The notes under the pieces were generated by a model, which was not told the DNA's origin, did not search any database, and saw nothing but the letters and a program-made list of their open reading frames with translations. Shown in pieces: positions 25,338 through 34,054 of a stretch of DNA of 64,000 nt. Made by a program: the position numbers and the translations under genes. Position 1 is the stretch's first letter. Each line of letters starts with the position of its first letter. The stretch is from Asanoa iriomotensis (GTDB lineage: Bacteria; Actinomycetota; Actinomycetes; Mycobacteriales; Micromonosporaceae): assembly GCF_016862515.1 (NCBI RefSeq), contig NZ_BONC01000003.1, positions 1-64,000 on the forward strand, given 5' to 3'.

Positions 25338-25454
25338 GGAGGTCTCTCCCATCACGGCCGTCGAGCTGCCGGACCGGCTAGGCCGGGCCGACGCCCGACC
25401 TGAGCCGGGCGGCAGCCGTGCTGACGACCTCGCCGCGAAGGAATACTCCCCTCC
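25338..25454 (-). ncRNA. yybP-ykoY (manganese) riboswitch
   Basis: Reading on the minus strand, the element opens with GGAGGGGAGTATTCC, has the middle GTCGTCAGCACGGC, and closes with GATGGGAGAGACCTCCGAC. GGAGG at the 5' end pairs with CCTCC at the 3' end (P1), and GGGGAGTA and GGGAGAGACC are the conserved loop sequences of this family. The 3' P1 strand CCTCCG (25342-25337) is also perfectly complementary to the gene's CGGAGG ribosome-binding site (25294-25289). Mn2+ binding would keep P1 formed and free the RBS, giving translational ON control of terC. A small GGCGTC-TTCAT-GACGCC hairpin sits between the two. Confidence 0.87.
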
Positions 25455-25482
25455 GCGCGCCATTGTGACGTACCCGCGTCCG

Positions 25483-26874
25483 CTACACCAAGCGGCCCGT
25501 CGCGGCGAGCTGCTTGTACCAGTGCGCGCTCTGCTTCCAGGTGCGCACCTGGGTGTCGTAATCGACCCGGATGATCCCGAACCGGCGGTCGTACCCGTAG
25601 CCCCACTCGAAGTTGTCGAGCAGCGACCACACGAAGTAGCCGCGCACGTCCGCGCCGGCGGCCCGCGCGTCAGCCACGGCCCCGATGTGCGCACGCAGGT
25701 AAGAGATCCGCTGGTCGTCCTGGATCGTCCCGTCGGGCGAGACGACATCGGCGAACGCCGCGCCGTTCTCGGTGATCATCAGCGGCTGGTTCGGGTACTC
25801 CCGGTGCATGCGCAGCAGGAGCTCGGTGAACGCCGGCGGGTCGATGTTCCAACCCATCGCCGTGTACGGGCCTGGCTGCGGCAGGAACTCGACGTTGTCC
25901 GCGGCGACCCACGGCGACGCCGCCGACTGGCCGTGCCCGTCGGCGGACGACCGCGGCGACACCCCGTCCCACGCGCGCACCAGCGTGCTCGAGTAGTAGT
26001 TGACGCCCAGCACGTCCAGCGGCACCGCGATCAGCTTCTCGTCGCCGTCGTGGACGAACGACCAGTCGGTCACCGAGGCCGTGTCGGCCAGCAGGTCCGC
26101 CGGGTAGGCACCGTCCAGCATCGGGCCGAGGAACGCCCGGTTGGCCAGCGCGTCGATCCGCCGCACCGCGTCGAGGTCCGCCGCCGAGTCCGACGCGGGG
26201 CGGATGACGTGCAGGTTCAACGTCACCGACAGCTCGGATGCCGGGGCCAGCTCCCGGACCACCCTGCCGGCCAGGCCGTGCGCCAGGTTCAGGTGGTGCA
26301 CGGCGGCCAGAGCCGCGGCGGGCGACGTGCGACCGGGCGCGTGCACGCCGGACGCGTAGCCGAGATACGCCGAGCACCACGGCTCGTTGAAGGTCGTCCA
26401 GGTGTGCACCCGATCGCCCAGCGCCTCGACGATGCCGGCCGCGTAGTCCCGGAACCGCAGCGCGGTGTCGCGGGAGGCCCAGCCGCCAAGATCCTCCAGC
26501 TCCTGCGGCAGGTCCCAGTGGTACATCGTCGCCACCGGCCGCACGCCGCGCTCCAGCAGCCCGTCGACGAGCCGCGAGTAGAAGTCGATCCCGGCCCGGT
26601 TGAACGCGCCGGAGCCGCCCGGCTGCACCCGCGGCCAGGAGATCGAGAACCGGTAGGCGTCGAGCCCGAGCGACGCGATGTGCCCGAGGTCCTCCTCCCA
26701 CCGGTGGTAGTGGTCGGCGGCGACGTCACCGGTGTCACCGTTCAACGTCTTCCCTGGGGTGTGGCTGAAGGTGTCCCAGATCGACGGCCCTCGGCCGTCC
26801 TCGGTGGCCGCACCCTCGATCTGATAGGCGGCCGTGGCCGACCCCCACACGAAGCTCTCCGGAAAATCGCTCAC
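25483..26874 (-). CDS. GH1 beta-glucosidase
   Basis: A 463-residue glycoside hydrolase family 1 enzyme without a signal peptide, so it acts inside the cell on imported oligosaccharides. The N-terminal signature is [15 protein letters not shown]; the acid/base is Glu164 (TFNEP), and the nucleophile Glu369 (ITENG). The end has [20 protein letters not shown], typical of the aglycone-site strand. It is the last gene of a same-strand locus with LacI regulator, ABC importer and GH31 alpha-xylosidase, with only 9 bp between GH31 and GH1. Together they fit breakdown of xyloglucan oligosaccharides. Confidence 0.95.
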   Translation of the reverse strand: MSDFPESFVWGSATAAYQIEGAATEDGRGPSIWDTFSHTPGKTLNGDTGDVAADHYHRWEEDLGHIASLGLDAYRFSISWPRVQPGGSGAFNRAGIDFYSRLVDGLLERGVRPVATMYHWDLPQELEDLGGWASRDTALRFRDYAAGIVEALGDRVHTWTTFNEPWCSAYLGYASGVHAPGRTSPAAALAAVHHLNLAHGLAGRVVRELAPASELSVTLNLHVIRPASDSAADLDAVRRIDALANRAFLGPMLDGAYPADLLADTASVTDWSFVHDGDEKLIAVPLDVLGVNYYSSTLVRAWDGVSPRSSADGHGQSAASPWVAADNVEFLPQPGPYTAMGWNIDPPAFTELLLRMHREYPNQPLMITENGAAFADVVSPDGTIQDDQRISYLRAHIGAVADARAAGADVRGYFVWSLLDNFEWGYGYDRRFGIIRVDYDTQVRTWKQSAHWYKQLAATGRLV

Positions 26875-26883
26875 TGCCCTACC

Positions 26884-29109
26884 TCACACCGATAACCCGA
26901 TAACCCGATAACCCGACGACGATCCCGCGACCAGTTCCGCGGACACCGTCCCATTGTCGAACCGCACCTCGAACTCGGCACCAGCGCCCTCACCCGGTGA
27001 AGGCACGGACACCCTGGTCCGCTGTCCGGCCACCGGTGCGAACACCCGCAAACGCACGTCATCCGCCCATTCGTAATCCGGCCGGTCGGTGCGCGCACCG
27101 AACGGGATCACCGCGCCGGGCCGCGCCAGCACCGGCAGACTGTCGAACTCGTGCTTCTCGGTCACCCAGGCCGGCCCGGTCAACTGAGCGCCGGTCACGA
27201 GGTGGGTCCAGGTGCCGGCCGGCACGTAGAAGGTGACCTCGCCGTCCGCGCTCATCACCGGCGCCACCAGGACGTCGGGGCCGAGCATGTACTGCCGGTC
27301 CAGGTACGCCGAGGTCGGGTCGTCCGGGAACTCCACAACCATCGGCCGCATCATCGGCACACCCGACCGGTGCGCCTCCTCGGCCACCGCGGCCAGATAG
27401 GGCATCAGCGACATCTTGAGCCGGGTGAAGTGCCGCAGCACGTCGACCGCCTCGGCGTCGAACGCCCACGGCACCCGATAGGAGCCGGAACCGTGCAGCC
27501 GCGAGTGCGACGACAGCAGCCCGAACGCGACCCACCGCTTGAACACCGCCGGATCTGGCGTGCCCTCGAAGCCGCCGATGTCGTGGCTCCAGTAGCCGAA
27601 GCCCGACGCGGCCAGCGACAGCCCGCCGCGCAGCGACTCGGCCATCGCCTCGAACGTCGACTCGCAGTCGCCGCCCCAGTGCACCGGGAACTGCTGCCCG
27701 CCGGCGGTGGCGGACCGGGCGAAGACCACCGCCTCACCCACGCCGCGCGCGGACTCGAGCAGTTCGAAAACGGCGCGGTTGTAGAGCTGCGCGTAGTAGT
27801 TGTGCATCCGCTCCGGATCCGAGCCGTCGTGCCAGACCACGTCGGTCGGGATGCGCTCGCCGAAGTCCGTCTTGAAGCAGTCGACGCCCATGTCGAGCAA
27901 CACCTTGAGCTTGCCCGTGTACCAGGCGACGGCGTCCGGGTTGGTGAAGTCCACCAGCGCCATGCCCGCCTGCCACTTGTCCCACTGCCAGACCGAGCCG
28001 TCGGGCCGCTTCACCAGATAGCCGTTGCGGCGCCCCTCCTCGAACAGGTACGACCGCTGCGCGATGTACGGGTTGATCCAGACGCACACCTTGAGACCGC
28101 GCTCGTGCAGCCGGCGCAGCATGCCCTCGGGGTCGGGGAACGTCGCCGGATCCCAGACGAAGTCGCACCAGTGGAACTGCCGCATCCAGAAGCAGTCGAA
28201 GTGGAACACCGACAGCGGCAGGTCGCGCTCGGCCATCCCGTCGATGAACTCGGTGACGGTCTTCTCGTCGTACGACGTCGTGAACGAGGTCGAAAGCCAG
28301 AGACCATAGGACCACGCGGGTACGCGCGCCGGCCGCCCGGTCAGCGCGGTGTAGCGGCGCAGCACGTCCTTCGGGGTCGGCCCGTCGACGAGGTAGTAGG
28401 TCAGCGTCTGGCCTTCGACGCTGAACTGTGCCTGTGAGACGACCTCGGAGCCGATCTCGAACGAGACGTGCTCGGGATGGTCGACGAAGACGCCGTAGCC
28501 ACGGTTGCTGAGATAGAACGGGACGTTCTTGTACGCCTGCTCGCTGGCCGTACCCCCGTCGGCGTTCCAGATGTCCACGGTCTGGCCATTCTTGACGAAC
28601 GCGCCGAAGCGCTCGCCGAGCCCGTAGACGCTCTCCCCGACACCGAGACCCAACCGCTCGTGGACGTACGCGCGGCCGTCGGCGTCGGTGGCCAGGCCGA
28701 TGCTGCGCTCCGTCGACGAGGTCAGCACCCGGTCGCCGTGCAGGAAGTCGACCCGCCACCCGTCGACGAGCGCGACCTTGGCCGTCAGCGCGCCGCTGGT
28801 CAGCGTGGCGGACAGCCCCGTGACGTCGACGGTGACCGGGTGCTCCGTGCCGGCGGCGACCGCGAACCGGGGCTCCTTCGGCAACCCGCCGAGGTGGTGG
28901 GCCACGGTCACACCGATGACGCCGTCGGCGGGGGAGAAGAACCGCACCGTGACGACCGGCCGGTTGAGGGTGTCGCCCCGGCCGGTGATCCGGCCGGTCG
29001 GTGCGAAGACGGTGAAACCGCGATCCTCGAGCTCGACCGACTCGACCGTGCCGGGGCGCAGCACGCCGACCCCCGGTCGCAGTTGCCAGTATCCGTCGGT
29101 GAACTTCAC
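26884..29109 (-). CDS. GH31 alpha-xylosidase (YicI type)
   Basis: A 741-residue cytoplasmic enzyme that removes alpha-linked xylose from the non-reducing end of xyloglucan fragments. The catalytic nucleophile is Asp415 (CFKTDFGERIP) and the acid/base Asp481 (HWGGDCES), both within the exact YicI context (E. coli Asp416 and Asp482); WINPYIAQRSYLFEEG and GGFEGTPDP also match the alpha-xylosidase subgroup. GTG 29109 overlaps the stop of the upstream permease gene (GTGA), so they are translationally coupled. A longer frame to 29724 is a shadow of the permease gene. An alpha-glucosidase is less likely given the motif context. Confidence 0.93.
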   Translation of the reverse strand: MKFTDGYWQLRPGVGVLRPGTVESVELEDRGFTVFAPTGRITGRGDTLNRPVVTVRFFSPADGVIGVTVAHHLGGLPKEPRFAVAAGTEHPVTVDVTGLSATLTSGALTAKVALVDGWRVDFLHGDRVLTSSTERSIGLATDADGRAYVHERLGLGVGESVYGLGERFGAFVKNGQTVDIWNADGGTASEQAYKNVPFYLSNRGYGVFVDHPEHVSFEIGSEVVSQAQFSVEGQTLTYYLVDGPTPKDVLRRYTALTGRPARVPAWSYGLWLSTSFTTSYDEKTVTEFIDGMAERDLPLSVFHFDCFWMRQFHWCDFVWDPATFPDPEGMLRRLHERGLKVCVWINPYIAQRSYLFEEGRRNGYLVKRPDGSVWQWDKWQAGMALVDFTNPDAVAWYTGKLKVLLDMGVDCFKTDFGERIPTDVVWHDGSDPERMHNYYAQLYNRAVFELLESARGVGEAVVFARSATAGGQQFPVHWGGDCESTFEAMAESLRGGLSLAASGFGYWSHDIGGFEGTPDPAVFKRWVAFGLLSSHSRLHGSGSYRVPWAFDAEAVDVLRHFTRLKMSLMPYLAAVAEEAHRSGVPMMRPMVVEFPDDPTSAYLDRQYMLGPDVLVAPVMSADGEVTFYVPAGTWTHLVTGAQLTGPAWVTEKHEFDSLPVLARPGAVIPFGARTDRPDYEWADDVRLRVFAPVAGQRTRVSVPSPGEGAGAEFEVRFDNGTVSAELVAGSSSGYRVIGLSV

Positions 29110-29951
29110 TTCTCGGCTCCTGCCGTGATGCCGCGCGAAAGGGTGCGCTGGAAGATGAGGAAGAAGAGGACGGCCGGCACCAGGCTGATCAGCGCGCCCG
29201 CGTTGGTGGTGGGCGCGTCCATCAACCGATCGCCCTGCAACGAGGCCAGCGCGACCGGGATGGTCTGCGTGCTGTTGTCGATGAGCATGACCAGCGGGAT
29301 CAGGAACTCGTTCCAGGTCCAGATGAAGAAGAAGACGAGCAGCACCGCGAGGGTCGGCCGCAGGTTCGGGAACACGACCCGCCACAGCACGGTCCATTTG
29401 CCGGCGCCGTCCAGCGCCGCCGCCTCGAGCAGCGAGCGCGGGAACGTGCTCATCACCGAGGCGAGCAGGTAGGTGCCGAACGCGCTCTGGATGACGGTGA
29501 AGATGATGATCACCACGAGGCGGGTGTTGTAGAGCCCGACCTCCTTGGCGACGTAGTAGAGCGGGTAGATCAACGCCTCCTGCGGCAGCATGTTGGCCAG
29601 CAGGAACAGCCCGACGATCCAGAGCCGGCCACGAACCCGGCCGATGCCCAGGGCGTACGCGTTGAGCAGTGAGACGACGACGCCGAGCACCGCGACGGAG
29701 CCGGCGATCACCGCCGAGTTCCACAGCTTCAGCGGGAAGTTGACCTCGTTCCAGTAGGTCGTCAGGCCCTTGAGGTAGAACTCCGACGGCCAGCTCAGCG
29801 GCCCGGCGCTGGAGTAGTCGCCGGGCGACTTGAACGCGTTGAGCAGCATGAACGCGAACGGCACCAGCATGACCAGAGCGCCGAGCGTGACCAGGGCGAG
29901 CACGACCCAGCGGCTCGCGCCGCGGTGGCGCCGGTCGAGGGTGACGGCCAT
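29106..29951 (-). CDS. Sugar ABC transporter permease (MalG-like)
   Basis: A 281-residue inner-membrane permease with six helices, beginning SRWVVLALVTLGALVMLVPF. The EAA loop LLEAAALDGAGKWTVLWRVV contacts the ATPase. It forms the channel with the MalF-like partner encoded just upstream (1 bp gap). No ATP-binding gene is in the locus; in actinomycetes a shared MsiK-type ATPase usually serves such importers. ATG 29951 has GGGAGG upstream. The last bases overlap the GH31 start. Confidence 0.93.
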   Translation of the reverse strand: MAVTLDRRHRGASRWVVLALVTLGALVMLVPFAFMLLNAFKSPGDYSSAGPLSWPSEFYLKGLTTYWNEVNFPLKLWNSAVIAGSVAVLGVVVSLLNAYALGIGRVRGRLWIVGLFLLANMLPQEALIYPLYYVAKEVGLYNTRLVVIIIFTVIQSAFGTYLLASVMSTFPRSLLEAAALDGAGKWTVLWRVVFPNLRPTLAVLLVFFFIWTWNEFLIPLVMLIDNSTQTIPVALASLQGDRLMDAPTTNAGALISLVPAVLFFLIFQRTLSRGITAGAEK

Positions 29952-29952
29952 G

Positions 29953-30852
29953 TCAGACCTCCCGGTCCTGGCGCTCACTGCGGTACTGAGCCCAGATGAA
30001 CACCACGGCCACGACGATGATGATCAGCGTGAGCACGGTGGAGATCGCGGAGCCGTAGCCGACCTGGAGCTTCTTGAAGAACGTGTAGTAGGCGAAGTAC
30101 GACGGCACGTTGGTCGCGTTCTCCGGGCCGCCGCGGGTCAGCGCGAACACCGGGCCGAACACCTTCAGCGCGGCGATCGTGCAGGTCAGGGCGACCACGA
30201 AGGTCTCCGGTCGGATCTGCGCCAGGGTGATCGCCCGGAACCGGTGCCACCAGTTGGCGCCGTCGACCTCGGCGGCCTCGTAGAGCTCCGGGTCGACCCG
30301 CTGCAGCGCCGCCATGAAGACGACCACCGGGTAGCCGATCTGCACCCAGATCATCACGCCCATCACGGCGGGCAGCGCGGTGTCGGGGTCGCCGAGCCAG
30401 TCGTGCCGCAGCGCGCCGAGCCCGATCGCGTCGAGCAGTCCGTTGAACGCGCCGTCGGGCCGCAGGATCCAGCCCCAGACGATGCCGGCCACCACGACCG
30501 GGAGCACCTGCGGCAGGTAGAACGCGGCGCGCAGGGCGTTGACGGTGCGCGGCTTGAACCGGCGCCCGATCACGTCGAAGAGCACCGCGGCGAGCACGAG
30601 GCCGGCCAGTGTCGGCACGACCACCATCGCCACGATCATCGCGACCGTGTTCTTGAACGACGTCCAGAACACCTCGTCCTGGAACAGCCGGGTGTAGTTG
30701 TCGAAGCCGATGAAGGTGGGGTCGCCGACGCCGGACCACTTGGTCAGCGAGAGGTAGATGGTGCCGACCAGGGGAGCGCCGATGACGAGCAGGAAGAGCA
30801 GTCCGCCGGGTACGAGGTAGAGCCAGTAGCCGAGGCGTTTGGGCTTTGCCAT
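29953..30852 (-). CDS. Sugar ABC transporter permease (MalF-like)
   Basis: A 299-residue membrane permease with six helices. It opens with LGYWLYLVPGGLLFLLVIGA, the usual TM1, and carries the EAA loop ELYEAAEVDGANWWHRFRAI. It pairs with the MalG-like permease and the lipoprotein binding protein on either side. ATG 30852 is chosen because GAAGGA lies upstream and the protein then begins directly before TM1; the frame to 30909 is a non-conserved extension. The substrate is probably a plant beta-glucan or xyloglucan oligosaccharide, inferred from the adjacent glycosidases. Confidence 0.93.
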   Translation of the reverse strand: MAKPKRLGYWLYLVPGGLLFLLVIGAPLVGTIYLSLTKWSGVGDPTFIGFDNYTRLFQDEVFWTSFKNTVAMIVAMVVVPTLAGLVLAAVLFDVIGRRFKPRTVNALRAAFYLPQVLPVVVAGIVWGWILRPDGAFNGLLDAIGLGALRHDWLGDPDTALPAVMGVMIWVQIGYPVVVFMAALQRVDPELYEAAEVDGANWWHRFRAITLAQIRPETFVVALTCTIAALKVFGPVFALTRGGPENATNVPSYFAYYTFFKKLQVGYGSAISTVLTLIIIVVAVVFIWAQYRSERQDREV

Positions 30853-30910
30853 GGGAGATCCTTCCGGGCCGGGGTGGGCGCGTCGGTGCCGTGCCCACCC
30901 CGTCGCCACG

Positions 30911-32221
30911 TCACTTGCCGGTGATCTCCTTGACGCCGTCGGCGTACGGCTTGCCGATCGTGTCGAGCACCTCGGCGGGCTTCTTGGAGCCGTTGATGAG
31001 GCTCTGGAAGCCGGAGACCAGCACGTCGTAGTAGCCGGGCACCGGCCAGTCCGGGTAGAACGCGAGGCCGTCCTGCTGGCTGATCGTGTTGAAGTTCTCG
31101 ATCAGCTTCTTGTCCTTGGGGTCCGTGATCTGCGTGGCGTCGGCGGCGACCGGGACGCCGCCGTTGTTGCCGATCAGGGCCTGGATCTCGGGACGCAGGG
31201 TGATGTCGATGAAGTCGTACGCGAGGCTCTTGGCCTTGCTGTTGGTGGGAACCACCCAGAGGTTGCCGGACGAGCCCGCGTTGAGCTTGTTGCCGGGGAA
31301 CAGGAACGAGTCCCAGTTGAACTTGATCTCGTCCTTGAAGCGGCCGTACCACCAGCTACCCGAGACGATCATCGGTGCCTTGCCGGAGATGAACGAGACG
31401 CCCATGTCCTCGGCCTTGAGGCTCGCGGAGTCCTTGGCGACGTAGCCCTTGCCCACCCAGTCCGCGAACGTCTCGGCGCCGTACTTCAGCGGGTCGGCCG
31501 CGAAGTCGACCGGGTTCTTGTAGAGCTGGTAGTTGTCGACGAAGGCGCGGTCGGCCTTGCTCAGCGCGAGCTGGTAGAAGAGCTGCCCGGCCGGGTACTC
31601 GGCACCGGCCTCGGCCAGCGGGGTGATGCCCTTGGCGACGAACTGGTCCATCGCCTTGGTCAGCTCGTCGTACGACGTCGGCACCGCGATGCCGTTCTTG
31701 TCGAACAGGTCCTTGTTGTAATAGACCATGACGTACTCGCCGTAGTTGGGCACGCCGTACCAGTTGCCCTCGCCCATCACGCCCTTGTCGCTGTAGCGGG
31801 CGGTGGTCTGCAGGCTGGAGCTGAGCTTCTTGTCCCAGCCGCGCTTCTCGGTCTCTTCGGTCAGGTCGGTGAGCAGGCCCTGCGAGGAGAGCAGGCCGGC
31901 GGTGGCGTTGCCCTTGTTGTACTCCATGATGTCCGGGCCTTCGGACGAGTTGATGATCATGCCGGCGTTCTGCTGGATCTGCTCGAACGCCTTGCGCTCG
32001 AACTGGACCTCGACGCCCGGGTGCTCGGTCTTGAAGGTCTCGATCGCCTTGTCCCACGCGATGCCCATCGCGCTGTTGGCGCTCTCGTAGTGCCAGAGCT
32101 TGAGGACCTTCGCGTCGCTGCCGTCGCCGCCGCCCTCGTCATTGCCGCCGCACGCGGTCAACGTCGTCGCGGTTATCGCGGCCAGCGCGACCGCGACGCC
32201 CAGCTTGCGGAATCGCCCCAT
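30911..32221 (-). CDS. Sugar-binding lipoprotein of ABC importer
   Basis: A 436-residue extracellular solute-binding protein (family 1 type). The lipoprotein signal peptide ends at LTACGGNDEGG, so Cys24 should be lipidated and anchor the protein outside the membrane. The mature part has the usual motifs KLWHYESANSAMGIAWDKAI, NYGEYVMVYYNKDLFDKNGI and the aromatic GSWWYGRF typical of sugar pockets. It is the first structural gene after lacI (83 bp gap with a hairpin), and feeds the two permeases downstream. Confidence 0.94.
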   Translation of the reverse strand: MGRFRKLGVAVALAAITATTLTACGGNDEGGGDGSDAKVLKLWHYESANSAMGIAWDKAIETFKTEHPGVEVQFERKAFEQIQQNAGMIINSSEGPDIMEYNKGNATAGLLSSQGLLTDLTEETEKRGWDKKLSSSLQTTARYSDKGVMGEGNWYGVPNYGEYVMVYYNKDLFDKNGIAVPTSYDELTKAMDQFVAKGITPLAEAGAEYPAGQLFYQLALSKADRAFVDNYQLYKNPVDFAADPLKYGAETFADWVGKGYVAKDSASLKAEDMGVSFISGKAPMIVSGSWWYGRFKDEIKFNWDSFLFPGNKLNAGSSGNLWVVPTNSKAKSLAYDFIDITLRPEIQALIGNNGGVPVAADATQITDPKDKKLIENFNTISQQDGLAFYPDWPVPGYYDVLVSGFQSLINGSKKPAEVLDTIGKPYADGVKEITGK

Positions 32222-32262
32222 TGCTATCCTCCTGGTGAGTATCGAGCCGGTACTTGTGTTGG

Positions 32263-32292
32263 CCCGCCGTCGTGTTGCAGCACGGCGGCGGG
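32263..32292 (-). terminator. Hairpin between lacI and the binding-protein gene
   Basis: CCCGCCGTCGTG (32263-32274) and CACGGCGGCGGG (32281-32292) pair with one mismatch around six bases. It follows the LacI stop and may partly terminate lacI transcription or shield the 5' end of the downstream mRNA. Confidence 0.6.
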
Positions 32293-32304
32293 TCGTTGAG
32301 CTTG

Positions 32305-33321
32305 TTACCTGCCTGGCGGGCCGGTCGAGCCACGGATCTCCAGCGCGCAGGGCAGCAGTTGCTGGTGGTGGTCGCCGGTGACCCCATCCAACTGGCGGAG
32401 CAGTGCCTCCACGGCGATCCGGCCGAGGGCCGAGCCGGGAGAGGTCATCGCGGTCAGCGCGGGGTGGGCCAGTTCGGCCACCTGCGGCGAGGTCACCATC
32501 GAGACGACGGAGACGTCGCCCGGGACCGTGCGCCCTCGGGCGGCGAGCTCGCCGAGGATGCCGAAGACCGCGTTCTCGTTCATCGCCAGCAGCGCGGTCA
32601 GATCCGGTGCCTGGGCGAGCGCCGCGTCGAGCGCTTCGCGCCCGGCGGCGGCGCTGTCCTCGGCCGCGATCATCAAGGGTTCGAGGCCGTGGGCGGCCAT
32701 TCTCGCGACAAAGGCGTCCCGGGTACGCACGGCGGGGCCGTAGCCGGCCGCGATCGCGGCTTCGGAGTGGTTGACGTAGGCGATCCTGGTGTGGCCGAGC
32801 CCGACCAGGTGGTCGACGGCCTCGCGGACGGTCTGGTCGAAGTCGATGTCCACGTAGGACAGCGCGGCCGTGTCGCTGGTGCGCCCGATGAGCACGAGCG
32901 GGACGCCGGCCTCCTGGAGCACGGCCACGCGCCCGTCCTCGACCTGGACCTCCATCAGCACGGCGCCGTCGAGCATGCGCTGGCTGGCCAGGCGGCGCAG
33001 GTCGTCGAGGTCGGTGGTGCCGACGGGGGCGAGCACGAGGTGGTAGCCCGCGGTGCTGGCGGCCGCCGCGGCTCCGGTGACGAACGCGGTCTCGGTGGCG
33101 CCGAGCCCACGCTCGTCCATCGGCATCAGCAGGCCGACGATCCGGCTGCGCCGGCTGGCCAGGCCGCGGGCCATGGCGTTGGGCTGGTAGTCGAGCTCGG
33201 CCATGGCCGCGTGCACCTTGTCGCGGGTGGCCTGGGAGATGGGGCGGGTGCCGGTCAGCACGTAGGAAACGGTGCTGACGGAGACCTGCGCGAGGCGCGC
33301 GACGTCATGCATGGTTGCCAC
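32305..33321 (-). CDS. LacI-family regulator of the oligosaccharide locus
   Basis: A 338-residue repressor. The N-terminal LacI HTH is TMHDVARLAQVSVSTVSYVL, with hinge helix YQPNAMARGLASRRS, followed by a periplasmic-binding-protein-like sugar domain (~60-338) with SYVDIDFDQTVREAVDHLVG and NENAVFGILGELAARG. It probably responds to an imported oligosaccharide and controls the importer and glycosidases. GTG 33321 has GGGGAGG 7 bases upstream. A perfect GTCGAA-GCGT-TTCGAC palindrome 45 bp upstream suggests autoregulation. Confidence 0.93.
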   Translation of the reverse strand: MATMHDVARLAQVSVSTVSYVLTGTRPISQATRDKVHAAMAELDYQPNAMARGLASRRSRIVGLLMPMDERGLGATETAFVTGAAAAASTAGYHLVLAPVGTTDLDDLRRLASQRMLDGAVLMEVQVEDGRVAVLQEAGVPLVLIGRTSDTAALSYVDIDFDQTVREAVDHLVGLGHTRIAYVNHSEAAIAAGYGPAVRTRDAFVARMAAHGLEPLMIAAEDSAAAGREALDAALAQAPDLTALLAMNENAVFGILGELAARGRTVPGDVSVVSMVTSPQVAELAHPALTAMTSPGSALGRIAVEALLRQLDGVTGDHHQQLLPCALEIRGSTGPPGR

Positions 33322-33365
33322 CGCGCACCTCCCCTGATCAGCGGTGGGATCGCTCCCGGCGGATT

Positions 33366-33381
33366 GTCGAAGCGTTTCGAC
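33366..33381. promoter_or_regulatory. LacI-type operator upstream of lacI gene
   Basis: GTCGAAGCGTTTCGAC consists of perfect 6-bp arms around GCGT, at 45-60 bp upstream of the regulator start. An AACCGGTT palindrome follows at 33384-33391. No second copy is visible before the binding-protein gene. Confidence 0.6.
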
Positions 33382-33473
33382 TAACCGGTTCGACGGAACC
33401 GTAGGCCACGCGTTACGGCGACGTCAATAGCTGATGTCAGATACCGGCCCAGCGGACAAATCGGACTGGCTGG

Positions 33474-34028
33474 TCAGGCCCGCCGGCTGCTGTGTGTGTC
33501 GAGGAGGGCGCGCAGCCGTGCGCGGTCGTCGTCGGCGAGGGCCCGCTTGGGCAGCACGAACATCATCGCGCCGAGGCGTTTGGAGGCGAGGAGCACGAAG
33601 GAGCGGTCGGTCTCGGCGTAGAGCGGGTACTGCGACCAGGACGAGCGCGACTCGCCGGTCGTGTTGTCGGCGTGCAGCCCGGCCTCGGTCACCGTGGTGC
33701 GGCACGGATGGGCGAACGCCGGGTTGCCGCGCATGAGCATGCTGGCCTGCCACCGGTGGACCCAGCGGACGAAGACCTTCGAAACGAGCAGCCCGAGCCC
33801 GCCGGCGACGACCGCGAGCACGGCGCAGACGACGAGAACGATCACGGCACCTTCGGCGGTCAGTTCCCAGGCGTCGGAACGGACCAGACCGATCGCCACC
33901 CCGACCAGCGGGAGCAGCAGCAGTGCCAGCGTCCAGCGGCGCGAGTTGACGGCTCGCTGCGTGGCGATCGCATCGACCAGGTCAGCGGCGGTGAGGGTGT
34001 AGCGCAGTTCGACAGGCCCCGTTGTCAT
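33474..34028 (-). CDS. YcxB-like membrane protein
   Basis: A 184-residue protein. It opens with PVELRYTLTAADLVDAIATQ, has two membrane helices (WTLALLLLPLVGVAIGLV and GAVIVLVVCAVLAVVAGGLG), and a cytoplasmic C-terminal domain with SWSQYPLYAETDRSFVLLAS and MMFVLPKRALADDDRARLRA, the signature of YcxB-type domains. Function unknown. ATG 34028 begins at the conserved segment; the longer upstream frame overlaps the next gene and is rejected. It is 26 bp from, and on the same strand as, the GNAT gene. Confidence 0.8.
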   Translation of the reverse strand: MTTGPVELRYTLTAADLVDAIATQRAVNSRRWTLALLLLPLVGVAIGLVRSDAWELTAEGAVIVLVVCAVLAVVAGGLGLLVSKVFVRWVHRWQASMLMRGNPAFAHPCRTTVTEAGLHADNTTGESRSSWSQYPLYAETDRSFVLLASKRLGAMMFVLPKRALADDDRARLRALLDTHSSRRA

Positions 34029-34054
34029 AGCGCGCCAGCCTAGTGGGGGGTCGG

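Noticed and set aside
26884-29724. A 946-codon version of the GH31 gene
   Set aside because: The first ~205 codons translate the permease gene in the wrong frame. The real start is GTG 29109, which overlaps the permease stop.
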